NCBI GenBank assembly: GCA_040386195.1
Contig: JAZKFV010000018.1
Coordinates: forward strand, 7,320 to 71,319
Direction: 5' to 3'
Length of the DNA: 64,000 bases
DNA from: JAJTCH01 sp040386195
GTDB lineage: Bacteria; Pseudomonadota; Alphaproteobacteria; Rickettsiales; UBA1997
Shown here: positions 33,196 to 42,429 of the stretch, one piece after another
Layout: each line of letters begins with the position of its first letter
Position numbering within the stretch: position 1 is the first letter of the stretch
Notes under the pieces: model-generated
What the model was told of the DNA's origin: nothing
Database searches by the model: none
Seen by the model: the letters and a program-made list of their open reading frames with translations, nothing else
Translations under genes and position numbers: made by a program

Positions 33196-35598
33196 ATGCC
33201 CGAATTACATCTAAGACACGCTAAAAGCCAAGACAAAGATCTTAAGCCCAAATTGGCGGCTAAAAGCTATGATGAAAATTTTATTCCCTTCGTTTGTCAT
33301 TACGACCCCAACACAATTCTCACTAAAAATGGTGAGCTTTTGCAAGTAATTAGAATAACCGGATTTAACCATGAAGCAATTGGCTCAGAATTAATTAATC
33401 TGCGCGAAACAGTTAGGGATGCTATTGCCCAAAATATCAAAACCAATAATTTTGCCTTATGGTTGCACACGATCAGAAGGCGCAAAAACATTGCTCCTAA
33501 TGGGATTTATGAAGATAATTTTTCTGATCAATTAAATAATGATTGGAATAAAAAGAATGGCTGGCAAAAACAATTTGTTAATGAACTTTACTTAACTGTC
33601 ATTATTCAAGGTTATGACACTTCAATTGTTAATATCAAAGCTTTGCTGCGCTCTCTTTCGCTGCGCTCAACTCAAGATTTGCACATTAAAGCGCTTGAAC
33701 AGGCCTGCAAAACCTTATCAAAAATTGTTCACGATATCACTGATCATCTTGACGATTATGGCGCAAAATTAATTGGTATTAGAGAATGGGAAGGAGTTTT
33801 ATATTCAGAGCCAATGCGGTTTTTTGGTAAAATTATTAACCTTAACGAAGATCGCTTCTTACTTAATATCAACGACATTGCCAGCGATTTATCGCGCTCT
33901 AAAATTGCTTTTGGCAATCAAAGTTTAGAAGTGACCAAGGATAATACTAAGAATTTTGCAGCGATGTTTTCAATCAAAGAATATCGCGAAGTTTCCATTG
34001 CTTCGCTGGATAAATTTTTACAAATTCCTCAAGAATTTATTATCACTCAATCACTTGATTTTATCAGTCGCAACAAGGCTTTGTCATATTTTGAATATCA
34101 AAACTATATTTTAGAAATTAGTGGCGATAAAGAATTTCGTTATCTATCTGATTTAGAAAAAACCATTGATAGCGATACTAAAAGTGACACTGATTATGCT
34201 GAGCAGCAAATGACCGTTATGCTCATTAATAACGATATTAAAGGTCTAGAAAAAGATATTGAAACCGCTTTAGATCAATTACATAATTTAGGCTTGGTTT
34301 CAGTACGTGAAGATATGCTTTCTGAACATTGTTTTTGGTCACAATTACCTGGAAATTTCCAATTTTTAAAAAGACAGCGACCAATCACAATTACCCGAAT
34401 TGCCGGTTTTGCTTCGCTACATAACTTCCCCGCCGGCAGCAGAGAAGGAAACCATTGGGGCGATGCGGTCAGTATTTTTAGGACTGTTTTAGGAACGCCT
34501 TATTTCTTTAACTTTCATAATGGCGATAATGGTCACACTTTAATTGCTGGTCCTTTTGGCTCTGGCAAAACCGTACTATTAAATTTTCTAACCTGCCAAT
34601 CACGCAAATTTAAAAACAAATTATATTATTTTGGTTATCAGCGTTCCGGACAGATTTTTATTAACTCGATTCAAGGTAATTATTTATCAATCAATCAGAA
34701 AGAAAACGATCCCAAACGTTTGCGAATCAACCCGCTTTTTCTAGTTGATAATCCAGATAATAGAGAATTTTTAAATATTTGGTTTGGATCTTTAGTCAAT
34801 TATGGCAAGGTTTTAATCGATGTTGAGGAATTAAATTTAATACCGCAGATAGTTGATCAAATTGTTCGCGCCAAAACCACCAAACTTTCTGAAGCAATTG
34901 AATTTTTTAACAATCCGGCAACAAAAAATATTTATCACAAATTATCAATTTGGCACGGCAGCGGCAAATATGCTTTTATTTTTGATCATCAGCAAGAAAG
35001 TGATTTAACCGATAATTTAGTTAATGCTTTTAATATCGATCTAATATCCGATCATAAATCTTTGGTTATACCGGTTGCTTGCTATTTATTTTATAAAATT
35101 GAATCAATGCTCGATGGCAGCAAAACTATGATTGTGCTTGATGAAGCTTGGAGATTGCTTGATAATTATATTATCGGACCAAAAATTAATGACTGGCTAG
35201 CTCGTTTAAGAAAAAAGAATTGTATGGTTATATTTGCCACTGAAAGCATTAAGGATATTTCCCAAAGTAATATTACCACCAAAATTCATCACAACATTGC
35301 CACTCAAATTTTCTTGCCCGATCCAAATCCAACTGAATATTATAAAAATGTTTTTGGGTTAAATGATAATGAGTTTAATTTGCTTTCGGCAATGTCGACT
35401 TTAGATCATCATTTTTTGTTAAAATATAATGACGATTCAATCGTAGCGTCCCTTGATTTGTCTGACTTGGGCGATGATATTGCAGTTTTATCTTCCAATC
35501 CAAAAAGTCTTTTAGCAATGGAGATGGCCATCAAAGAATGCGGCGAAATTGCTAAAGATTGGTTGCCAAAATTTTTTGAGATTGATAAGTCAAAATAA
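33196..35598 (+). CDS. virB4: Type IV secretion system ATPase VirB4
   Basis: 800 residues, full length. The N-terminal CagE/TrbE/VirB domain (about 25-400) contains FVCHYDPNTILTKNGELLQVIRITGF. The C-terminal ATPase has Walker A GPFGSGKT at about 451-458, Walker B TMIVLDEAWRLLDN at about 645-658 and the following IFATESIKDIS. VirB4 powers pilus biogenesis and substrate transport in the inner membrane. No virB6, B8-B11 or D4 gene is adjacent (rplM follows), so the system is scattered as in Rickettsiales. Many Rickettsiales carry two virB4 copies, so this may be one of two. Confidence 0.95.
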   Translation: MPELHLRHAKSQDKDLKPKLAAKSYDENFIPFVCHYDPNTILTKNGELLQVIRITGFNHEAIGSELINLRETVRDAIAQNIKTNNFALWLHTIRRRKNIAPNGIYEDNFSDQLNNDWNKKNGWQKQFVNELYLTVIIQGYDTSIVNIKALLRSLSLRSTQDLHIKALEQACKTLSKIVHDITDHLDDYGAKLIGIREWEGVLYSEPMRFFGKIINLNEDRFLLNINDIASDLSRSKIAFGNQSLEVTKDNTKNFAAMFSIKEYREVSIASLDKFLQIPQEFIITQSLDFISRNKALSYFEYQNYILEISGDKEFRYLSDLEKTIDSDTKSDTDYAEQQMTVMLINNDIKGLEKDIETALDQLHNLGLVSVREDMLSEHCFWSQLPGNFQFLKRQRPITITRIAGFASLHNFPAGSREGNHWGDAVSIFRTVLGTPYFFNFHNGDNGHTLIAGPFGSGKTVLLNFLTCQSRKFKNKLYYFGYQRSGQIFINSIQGNYLSINQKENDPKRLRINPLFLVDNPDNREFLNIWFGSLVNYGKVLIDVEELNLIPQIVDQIVRAKTTKLSEAIEFFNNPATKNIYHKLSIWHGSGKYAFIFDHQQESDLTDNLVNAFNIDLISDHKSLVIPVACYLFYKIESMLDGSKTMIVLDEAWRLLDNYIIGPKINDWLARLRKKNCMVIFATESIKDISQSNITTKIHHNIATQIFLPDPNPTEYYKNVFGLNDNEFNLLSAMSTLDHHFLLKYNDDSIVASLDLSDLGDDIAVLSSNPKSLLAMEMAIKECGEIAKDWLPKFFEIDKSK

Positions 35599-35633
35599 TC
35601 TCTTAATCAAATTTGAGAAAAAGTAAATTCTTG

Positions 35634-35662
35634 TTGACTTTGAATTTGTCTTCATTTAGCCT
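35634..35662 (+). promoter_or_regulatory. Candidate promoter of rplM-rpsI
   Basis: TTGACT (35634-35639), 17-nt spacer, TAGCCT (35657-35662), about 50 nt before rplM. The -35 and its flank (TTGACTTTG) are identical to those of rpmG; the -10 is weak. Confidence 0.4.
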
Positions 35663-35715
35663 GCCTCGCTCTTATTTTTTTTCAAAGAATTTTTCCTATT
35701 TAATTTTTCCCTTTT

Positions 35716-36183
35716 ATGGTTCAAACTACTTACAGCGCAAAGCCCGCTGACGTTCAGAAAAAATGGCTAATAATTGATGCAACTGATTTAGTTTTAGGAA
35801 GATTGGCAACAATTGTTGCTAAAATTTTAAGAGGCAAACATAAGGTCATCTTTACTCCCAACATTGATTGCGGCGATAACGTTATTATCATCAACGCTGA
35901 AAAAATTCATTTAACCGGTAAAAAATTAGCCGAAAAGCAATATTACTGGCACACTGGCTATCCAGGCGGAATCAAATCTCGTACTGCAGAAAAAATTATT
36001 GAAGGCAAATTTCCAGAAAGAATTTTGCAAAGCGCCATCGAAAGAATGATCGGCAGAACTCCACTGGGCAGAGATCAGCTTAGAAAACTTCACATCTATA
36101 AAGGCAGTGAACATCCGCACCAAGCTCAACAGCCAGAAGCTTTTGATGTTGCGGCGCTTAATCCTAAAAATTCTAAACGTTAA
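35716..36183 (+). CDS. rplM: 50S ribosomal protein L13
   Basis: 155 residues: KKWLIIDATDLVLGRLATIVAKILRGKHKVIFTPNIDCGDNVIIINAEKIHLTGKK is the L13 core, with the signature ERMIGRTPLGRDQLRKLHIYKGSEHPHQAQQPE at the C terminus. L13 is an early-assembling large-subunit protein. It forms the conserved rplM-rpsI operon, 14 nt from rpsI. Confidence 0.97.
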   Translation: MVQTTYSAKPADVQKKWLIIDATDLVLGRLATIVAKILRGKHKVIFTPNIDCGDNVIIINAEKIHLTGKKLAEKQYYWHTGYPGGIKSRTAEKIIEGKFPERILQSAIERMIGRTPLGRDQLRKLHIYKGSEHPHQAQQPEAFDVAALNPKNSKR

Positions 36184-36197
36184 TTATACTCACAATT

Positions 36198-36662
36198 ATG
36201 GCAACTATCAAAGAAGCAATCATCGAAGCTACTCAAAACCTTCCAACTAATACCAGAGAAAGAATAGTTGATAATTTAGGCCGAGCTTACGCAACCGGTA
36301 AAAGAAAAAACTCAATTGCCAAAGTTTGGATCAAAAAAGGCACCGGCAAATTTGATATTAACGGCAAAGGTCTGCAAGAATATTTTGGCAGAGAAATTTT
36401 AGCCGTAATTGTCAATCAACCTTTGGTTGCTACTAAAAATCAAGATAAATTCGACATTAAAGCCACTTTACTTGGCGGCGGAATGAGTGGTCAAGCTGGC
36501 GCTTTATTGCTTGGGATCAGCAAAGCCTTAGTTGCATTTGACCCAGAAACTCATAAAACTCTCCGTGATGGCGGATTTATGACCAGAGATTCTCGCGTTG
36601 TTGAAAGAAAGAAATATGGTTTGAAAAAAGCCAGAAAAGATCAAACTTATAGAAAACGTTAA
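36198..36662 (+). CDS. rpsI: 30S ribosomal protein S9
   Basis: 154 residues: GRAYATGKRKNSIAKVWIKKGTGKFDINGKGLQEYFGRE, LGGGMSGQAGALLLGISKALVAFDPE and the C-terminal tail LKKARKDQTYRKR, whose last Arg contacts P-site tRNA. An N-terminal extension of about 25 residues precedes the core, as in other alphaproteobacteria. Second gene of the rplM operon. Confidence 0.97.
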   Translation: MATIKEAIIEATQNLPTNTRERIVDNLGRAYATGKRKNSIAKVWIKKGTGKFDINGKGLQEYFGREILAVIVNQPLVATKNQDKFDIKATLLGGGMSGQAGALLLGISKALVAFDPETHKTLRDGGFMTRDSRVVERKKYGLKKARKDQTYRKR

Positions 36663-36665
36663 CTA

Positions 36666-36742
36666 ATAATGACTAATGATTAATGACTAATGATTAATAT
36701 CCGTTTATCATTAATCATTAGTCATTAATCATTAGTCATTAT
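36666..36742 (+). repeat. Heptamer inverted repeat before dxs
   Basis: Arms 36666-36698 and 36710-36742 are perfectly complementary over 33 bp with an 11-nt loop, made of alternating TTAATCA and TTAGTCA heptamers. The proximal arm ends 6 nt before the dxs ATG. It is the strongest predicted hairpin in the window. Confidence 0.94.
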
Positions 36743-36748
36743 CTTCTT

Positions 36749-38638
36749 ATGTCCTTACTTGATCAAATTTCCCTTCCCTGCGATTTAAAAAGCCTCTCTC
36801 TTCTACAATTAAAACAATTAGCTGACGAATTACGACTTGCCACTATCAACGCCGTTTCTAAAACTGGCGGACATTTAGGTGCTGGGCTGGGCGTGGTCGA
36901 AATCACTATTGCGCTGCATTATGTTTTTAACACTCCTGATGATAAATTAATTTGGGATGTTGGTCATCAAGCTTATCCGCACAAAATTCTTACCGGGCGC
37001 AAAGATCGCATCACCACCATTCGCCAGCCTGAAGGTTTGAGCGGCTTTACTAAAAGAACGGAAAGTGAGTATGACGTTTTTGGCGCCGGGCATAGTTCAA
37101 CTTCAGTTTCGGCGGCGCTTGGTTTTGCCGTGGCGCGCGATTTAAAAAATGAAAAGCGCAATGTTATTGCGGTGATTGGCGATGGCGCAATTTCAGCTGG
37201 TATGGCTTATGAAGCCTTAAATAACGCCGGCGCAATGCATAATCGTTTGATTGTAATTTTGAATGACAATGATATGTCAATTGCTCCGCCAGTTGGTGCA
37301 ATGTCAAATTATCTTTCCAAATTAGCCGCTTCTAAATCTTACTTAAAATTCCGCGGACTTTCCAAAAAAGTCTTAAATAAATTACCCGACGTAATTTCCC
37401 GCTATCCCAAAAAATTAGAAAAAGCTGCCAAAGAATGGTGGATGGGCGGCAATGTTTTTGAGGAGATGGGCTTTTATTATATTGGTCCGGTCGATGGTCA
37501 TAATTTAGATATTTTAGTGCCGATTTTGCAAAATATTCGTGATGACCAAAGCACTACACCAATTCTAATTCACGCCGTCACCCAAAAAGGTTACGGTTAT
37601 AATCAGGTGATGAAATCGGAAGATTGTCTACACGCAGTTGCCAAGTTTGATCCTGAAACTGGCGTGCAAGATAAAAAATCGAGCGTTAATCCAACTTACA
37701 GCCAAATCTTTGGCAAAGCCTTAACTAGCCTTGCTAAAAAAGATAATAAAATTGTTGCCATCACCGCAGCAATGCCTTCGGGAACTGGTTTAGATATTTT
37801 TGCCAAAGCATTTCCTAGCGCAGGTAAAGAAGCTCGATTATTTGATGTTGGCATTGCCGAACAACACGCCATAACTTTCGCCGCCGGTTTAGCTTGCGAA
37901 GGCATTAAACCTTTCGCGGCAATTTACTCAACCTTTCTGCAAAGAGCTTATGACCAAATTGTTCATGATGTTGCGGTTCAAAAACTTCCTGTTCGTTTTG
38001 CTATTGATCGCGCTGGCTTTGTTGGTGCCGATGGACCAACTCACGCCGGCTGCTGGGATATCGCTTATTTAATTAATCTGCCCCATTTTGTTTTGATGGC
38101 GCCCAGCAATGGTGATGAGTTGGCGCAAATGTTAGCAACTGCAGTTAATATCAATGATCGCCCGTCAGCAATTCGTTATCCACGCGGCGAAAGTGCGCTG
38201 AATATTGATTTAGAAAATATTCAACCTTTAGAAATTGGCAAAGGCAAAATCGTTCAAAAAGGCAGTGTGGTCGCGGTTCTGTGCTATGGAACAATTTTGG
38301 AAAATGCCGTTAAAGCTTCAAGAATTTTAGAAGAAAATCACAGTATAAAAATCACTATTGCTGATGCTAGATTTGCCAAACCTCTTGACCAAGAATTAAT
38401 TTTTGATTTAGCAAAAAATCACCAGTTTTTAATCACTTTAGAAGATGGCGCGTCAGGCGGATTTGGCGGCGCGGTGATGCAATTATTATCGGTGAATGGT
38501 TATTTGGAAAAAAGCAATTTCAAATTCCGTCAACTTTTTATGAAAGACGAATTCATAGAACAAAATAATATTAATGTGATGCAAGATCAGGCGGGAATTG
38601 GGGTGGGCGATATTGTCAATTTGATTACAAATTCTTAA
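36749..38638 (+). CDS. dxs: 1-deoxy-D-xylulose-5-phosphate synthase
   Basis: 629 residues. It condenses pyruvate and glyceraldehyde 3-phosphate with ThDP, the first step of the MEP isoprenoid pathway. Landmarks: KTGGHLGAGLGVVEITIALHYVF (substrate His), GDGAISAGMAYEALNNAG...NDNDMSIAPPVGAMSNYL (ThDP/Mg), DVGIAEQHAITFAAGLA (catalytic Glu) and RAGFVGADGPTHAGCWDIAYL. It supplies precursors for undecaprenol and for the prenyl group used by MiaA. It overlaps convergent lptD by 14 nt. Confidence 0.97.
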   Translation: MSLLDQISLPCDLKSLSLLQLKQLADELRLATINAVSKTGGHLGAGLGVVEITIALHYVFNTPDDKLIWDVGHQAYPHKILTGRKDRITTIRQPEGLSGFTKRTESEYDVFGAGHSSTSVSAALGFAVARDLKNEKRNVIAVIGDGAISAGMAYEALNNAGAMHNRLIVILNDNDMSIAPPVGAMSNYLSKLAASKSYLKFRGLSKKVLNKLPDVISRYPKKLEKAAKEWWMGGNVFEEMGFYYIGPVDGHNLDILVPILQNIRDDQSTTPILIHAVTQKGYGYNQVMKSEDCLHAVAKFDPETGVQDKKSSVNPTYSQIFGKALTSLAKKDNKIVAITAAMPSGTGLDIFAKAFPSAGKEARLFDVGIAEQHAITFAAGLACEGIKPFAAIYSTFLQRAYDQIVHDVAVQKLPVRFAIDRAGFVGADGPTHAGCWDIAYLINLPHFVLMAPSNGDELAQMLATAVNINDRPSAIRYPRGESALNIDLENIQPLEIGKGKIVQKGSVVAVLCYGTILENAVKASRILEENHSIKITIADARFAKPLDQELIFDLAKNHQFLITLEDGASGGFGGAVMQLLSVNGYLEKSNFKFRQLFMKDEFIEQNNINVMQDQAGIGVGDIVNLITNS

Positions 38639-40811
38639 TCATAAAAGTAAAATTATAAGATCTTTGCGGCTTGGTCAGAGCAGTTGGATTATTTTCGCTT
38701 ACAAAGACACCATAAGTTATGCAACAACCATTATAATTTAAGCCATATTTTCTCAGAATGCTGCGATTAGTTATTAAATCGTGACTATCAATCATACTGG
38801 CAAATAATTTGCTGGTAATACGAAAACCAATATTCAAATCTAGTTGCTTTTTCACATCGATATTATTCACCGTTTTTCTGATAAAAATAAAATTACTACC
38901 CACAACAATCTTTTTAAAATCCAAGCTAGTAGTAATTTCATTCGTATCATTGCGATAGCTTGATTCATTGAGTTGAAAATTATAAACAATGTTAAAAATT
39001 TGCAGCGCTTTATAGCCTAATTCACCAACAATATTTGATTTGTTATTATCATTAAAGCCACGAATTACAACATCCTGAGTCTTGCTTTTGCCACGCCAAC
39101 TTTGTCCTAAGCCAAAATTAAACTGCCCAATTTTATCATTGAATAACGAAGATTTAAAACCATAGGTCGTTCTTTGCCCATCTTCATTGCGATCAAAACC
39201 GGTGAAACGATCACTCAAAAATAAATTATTCTGTGTCAATTCAGTGTTGACGCTATCTTCATTGGGAATTGTGGTAAAATTATTATGATAAGAACTCACC
39301 GCAATATTAGCTAAAGGCTCAATGATGATGGTATTAGTTTTATATTTACCAACCATCGGCAATGACCATTTCAAAATAGCTTCTGGGCGGTAATTGGTAG
39401 CGGTTCTGGCAAAATTATTATCTTTTGGAGTAGAGTTAAAATTATTTTCTAAATTATAAAAATCACCCTGAACATTGGCTGAAAATTCAAATAAATTACC
39501 CATAAAATTATGAGGAATTGTGATCTCAGGCTTAGCTGAGGCACGACGATATTGCAGCCCGTTTTCTCTGGTGATAATTGTGGAATTAAAAAGCGCCGAA
39601 TAAGTTTGATTTAAAAGCCCACCTTGTGGCTTGCTGGCTGTAGAATAGTTGATGATTGGCAAAGCAAATGGTGCTTCTTTACCATCAACACCAATTTCTA
39701 ACTCTTGAATTTTAACGGTTTTAATTGCGGCATATTCGCGATCTTTGATGTAATCAAAATTAATCTCTGAAGTTGTATTGCCTACAAACTGGTTGTTGTA
39801 ATCACGTAGATAATTTTTATCACCAACATTGTTAATATCAAAATTAATACCAAAATTATCCGGTAGAATCAAATTACCACTTGAAAGAAGGCGCCATCTC
39901 ACTTGTTTATCAGTGGAATCAGCGCTTAAGCCCACTAAATTATTAGTTTTTGGTCGATTGTTTGCCAGCTCCAAATCTACATCATAAAGACCACTCTTGA
40001 GTAAATGACGATATTTATTATCAAGCACCAAATGCCCTCCGGAAGGATGGTATTGCAAGGTTGAGGTTAGATCTTTATTCGGAGCAATATTAAAATAATA
40101 AGGAATTTTTAAGCCGGCGCCAAGTTTGGTGCTGTGAATATAAGATGGCGGCAAAAACCCACTTTTTCTTTTCGAAGAAGGCAATGGAGTGCTCAAATAA
40201 GGGGTGTAAAAAATTGGAAAATTATATAAACGAACAACTCCGCCACTGGTTTTAATTGTGTTGGTGGTTTTATTAATGATGGTTTGATTGGAAGTAATTG
40301 ATATCAAATCACTCTGGGCACCAGCTAAAAGATTGTTACCTTTAATTTCATCATTCGGACAAAGGGAAAAAATTGGTCGACTAAAAACCGTTTCCACCTC
40401 ACTGTTTCTAATAATTTTGGGCGATTTAATGTAAGATCCATCATTAAAAATAATCGTCGCATCACTAAAATTACCCGACTTAAAATCACTTTTCATATCA
40501 GCTTGATTCGCCAAAAGATTGCCTAAATCGTAATTCTTAATTTTAATATTACCCAAAGCCTGAACAGTGCCAGCGTCTTTATCATAAACCAGCTGATCAG
40601 CAAAAAGAGTATTGCCATTTTTGTTGAGTTCAACATTGCCAGTAGCATTAAGCACATTGCTAAATCTATCGCCGTCAATTTTATCAGCCTTGAGAATTGC
40701 AGGAAGGGAAAGCTTGGCAGGTTTTTTATTGCCATCCGCCAAAACAGGGGAATTAAAAAAGATTAGAATAATAAATATATGATTTTGGAACGACCACCTT
40801 AGTTTTCTCAT
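38625..40811 (-). CDS. lptD: LPS-assembly protein LptD
   Basis: 728 residues from the ATG at 40811; five more codons are possible from 40826. The signal peptide is about MRKLRWSFQNHIFIILIFFNSPVLA. An N-terminal OstA/LptA-like beta-jellyroll (ILKADKIDGDRFSNVLNATGNVELNKNGNTLFADQLVYDKDAGTVQALGNIKI) is followed by the large LptD barrel (PIFYTPYLSTPLPSSKRKSGFLPPSY...). It inserts lipopolysaccharide in the outer leaflet, so the cell probably makes LPS. Cys are few (SLCPNDE; NGCCITYG), so the interdomain disulfides known in E. coli are possible but unproven. Confidence 0.94.
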   Translation of the reverse strand: MRKLRWSFQNHIFIILIFFNSPVLADGNKKPAKLSLPAILKADKIDGDRFSNVLNATGNVELNKNGNTLFADQLVYDKDAGTVQALGNIKIKNYDLGNLLANQADMKSDFKSGNFSDATIIFNDGSYIKSPKIIRNSEVETVFSRPIFSLCPNDEIKGNNLLAGAQSDLISITSNQTIINKTTNTIKTSGGVVRLYNFPIFYTPYLSTPLPSSKRKSGFLPPSYIHSTKLGAGLKIPYYFNIAPNKDLTSTLQYHPSGGHLVLDNKYRHLLKSGLYDVDLELANNRPKTNNLVGLSADSTDKQVRWRLLSSGNLILPDNFGINFDINNVGDKNYLRDYNNQFVGNTTSEINFDYIKDREYAAIKTVKIQELEIGVDGKEAPFALPIINYSTASKPQGGLLNQTYSALFNSTIITRENGLQYRRASAKPEITIPHNFMGNLFEFSANVQGDFYNLENNFNSTPKDNNFARTATNYRPEAILKWSLPMVGKYKTNTIIIEPLANIAVSSYHNNFTTIPNEDSVNTELTQNNLFLSDRFTGFDRNEDGQRTTYGFKSSLFNDKIGQFNFGLGQSWRGKSKTQDVVIRGFNDNNKSNIVGELGYKALQIFNIVYNFQLNESSYRNDTNEITTSLDFKKIVVGSNFIFIRKTVNNIDVKKQLDLNIGFRITSKLFASMIDSHDLITNRSILRKYGLNYNGCCITYGVFVSENNPTALTKPQRSYNFTFMIKNL

Positions 40812-40920
40812 TACTAGAAAATGCAAAATAAATTAAAAATTAGGCTTACGCAAAACTAGCAAAAACAAAGGATTATTTGGAATTTAAACATCACGACCAA
40901 CAAAATTATCAACAAAATGA

Positions 40921-41148
40921 TTATTTTTTTGCCACAACTTCTGCAAAATATTTGTTAATAAAGGCGATATTTTTGCCCACCGCTTCCAATTTATTAGCTA
41001 GGCTGGCAAATTCTTCTGTTTTGATTTGACCTAGAGATTCAACTAAATGCATCAAATCATTATTAAAATTATCGATGGCAAGCTCGATTTTTTGATAACA
41101 TTCACTTTTTGAGCTTGATGTTGATTTTAGAAGTTCAGGTTGAGTCAT
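40921..41148 (-). CDS. Small hypothetical helical protein
   Basis: 75 residues, not recognised: MTQPELLKSTSSSKSECYQKIELAIDNFNNDLMHLVESLGQIKTEEFASLANKLEAVGKNIAFINKYFAEVVAKK. Predicted by eye as two amphipathic helices with heptad-like leucines, no signal peptide. It has codon use and AT content like its neighbours, and is divergent from dnaN. It could be a small regulatory or phasin-like protein, but there is no evidence for a function. Confidence 0.55.
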   Translation of the reverse strand: MTQPELLKSTSSSKSECYQKIELAIDNFNNDLMHLVESLGQIKTEEFASLANKLEAVGKNIAFINKYFAEVVAKK

Positions 41149-41312
41149 TTTATTTTGTAGATTAGTTTCGTAAAGGGCACAAATTACAATGGTTTTTACA
41201 GAAAAGAAACTATTTTTTTAGCAATAGATCCGCTGAATTGAGCAGCTAAAATCTATTGATTTAATTAAAAATTTGCGATTTACTTTGCCGTTCAACCTTA
41301 AACCCCAATTAT

Positions 41313-42425
41313 ATGCAATTTCAAATCAGCAAATCAGCAATCGCCAAAGCACTTTCTAATGTCAATGGCGCCGTCGAAAAACGCAACACTATTCCGGTTT
41401 TGCTCAACGTTAAAATTGAAGCTAAAAACGGTCGCCTCAATTTGACTGCAACCGATATGGATATTGTTATAATTTCCAGCGCTGAAGCCTTGATTGGTCG
41501 CGAAGGCAGCACAACTGTTCCGGCGCAATTATTTTATGATATTATCAGAAAAATCCCCGACATTGCCGATATTAATGTTGAAGCTGACGAAAATAATACC
41601 AACATCAAAATTAGTTACGGCAAATCCAAATTCTCACTGCCGTGCCTTGATCCATCTGAATTCCCAATTTTATCTGAAGGTGAAATGACGGTGAATTTCA
41701 ACATCAAAAGCAGCGAATTAATCAAAATTATCGACAAAACCAGATTCGCTATTCCATCTGACGAAACCAGATATTATTTGAACGGATTATTTTTGCACAG
41801 CATCGCCGTTGGTGATAATATTGAACTACGCGGCATTGCCACCGACGGGCACCGCTTGGCACTTGCTTCTTCAATTCATTCCAGCCTAACTGCGGCAGTT
41901 GCCGGAGTTATTATTCCTAAAAAAACTATCAACGAAATTAGAAAAATTGCCGAAGGAAATGAAGAGGCAACAGTGGCATTTTCTAAAGCAAAAATTCGCG
42001 TCAGTTCCGGCAATTCAATTGTCATTTCTAAATTAATTGATGGCGAATTTCCTGAATATGATCGGGTTATTCCAAAAAATAATGACAAGCTAGTTAAGGT
42101 TGATCGCAAATTAATTTTTGATGCGGTGGACCGCGTTTCCACAATCGCGACCGATAAAAACAAATCAATTAAATTAGTTTTAGAAAGCGGCAAAATTAGC
42201 TTTCAAATTAAAAGCAATGATAACGGCAATGCCAGCGAAGAAATTGAGGTTGATTTTAACGGCGATTTAATTGAAACCGGCTTTAACTCACGTTATTTTT
42301 TAGAAATTATTGGTCAAATTGATCAAGAAAAAATCAATATCTTCTTCAAAGACGGAACCTCGCCAGCACTGATCAAAACCGAAGAGAATGACGGTTTATA
42401 TGTGATTATGCCAATCCGAGTTTAA
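41313..42425 (+). CDS. dnaN: DNA polymerase III beta sliding clamp
   Basis: 370 residues, three-domain clamp: MQFQISKSAIAKALSNVNGAVEKRNTIPVLLNVKIEAKNGRLNLTATDMDIVI at the N terminus and the C-terminal peptide YVIMPIRV, which ends in the usual (M/L)P(V/I/M)R(L/V) motif. It is the processivity clamp for DNA polymerase III. recF follows after 4 nt, but dnaA and gyrB are not adjacent. Confidence 0.97.
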   Translation: MQFQISKSAIAKALSNVNGAVEKRNTIPVLLNVKIEAKNGRLNLTATDMDIVIISSAEALIGREGSTTVPAQLFYDIIRKIPDIADINVEADENNTNIKISYGKSKFSLPCLDPSEFPILSEGEMTVNFNIKSSELIKIIDKTRFAIPSDETRYYLNGLFLHSIAVGDNIELRGIATDGHRLALASSIHSSLTAAVAGVIIPKKTINEIRKIAEGNEEATVAFSKAKIRVSSGNSIVISKLIDGEFPEYDRVIPKNNDKLVKVDRKLIFDAVDRVSTIATDKNKSIKLVLESGKISFQIKSNDNGNASEEIEVDFNGDLIETGFNSRYFLEIIGQIDQEKINIFFKDGTSPALIKTEENDGLYVIMPIRV

Positions 42426-42429
42426 AAAA

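Noticed and set aside
19435..36742. Heptamer arrays considered as CRISPR or as phage attachment sites
   Set aside because: Units are 7 bp without unique spacers, there are no cas genes, and no integrase is nearby.
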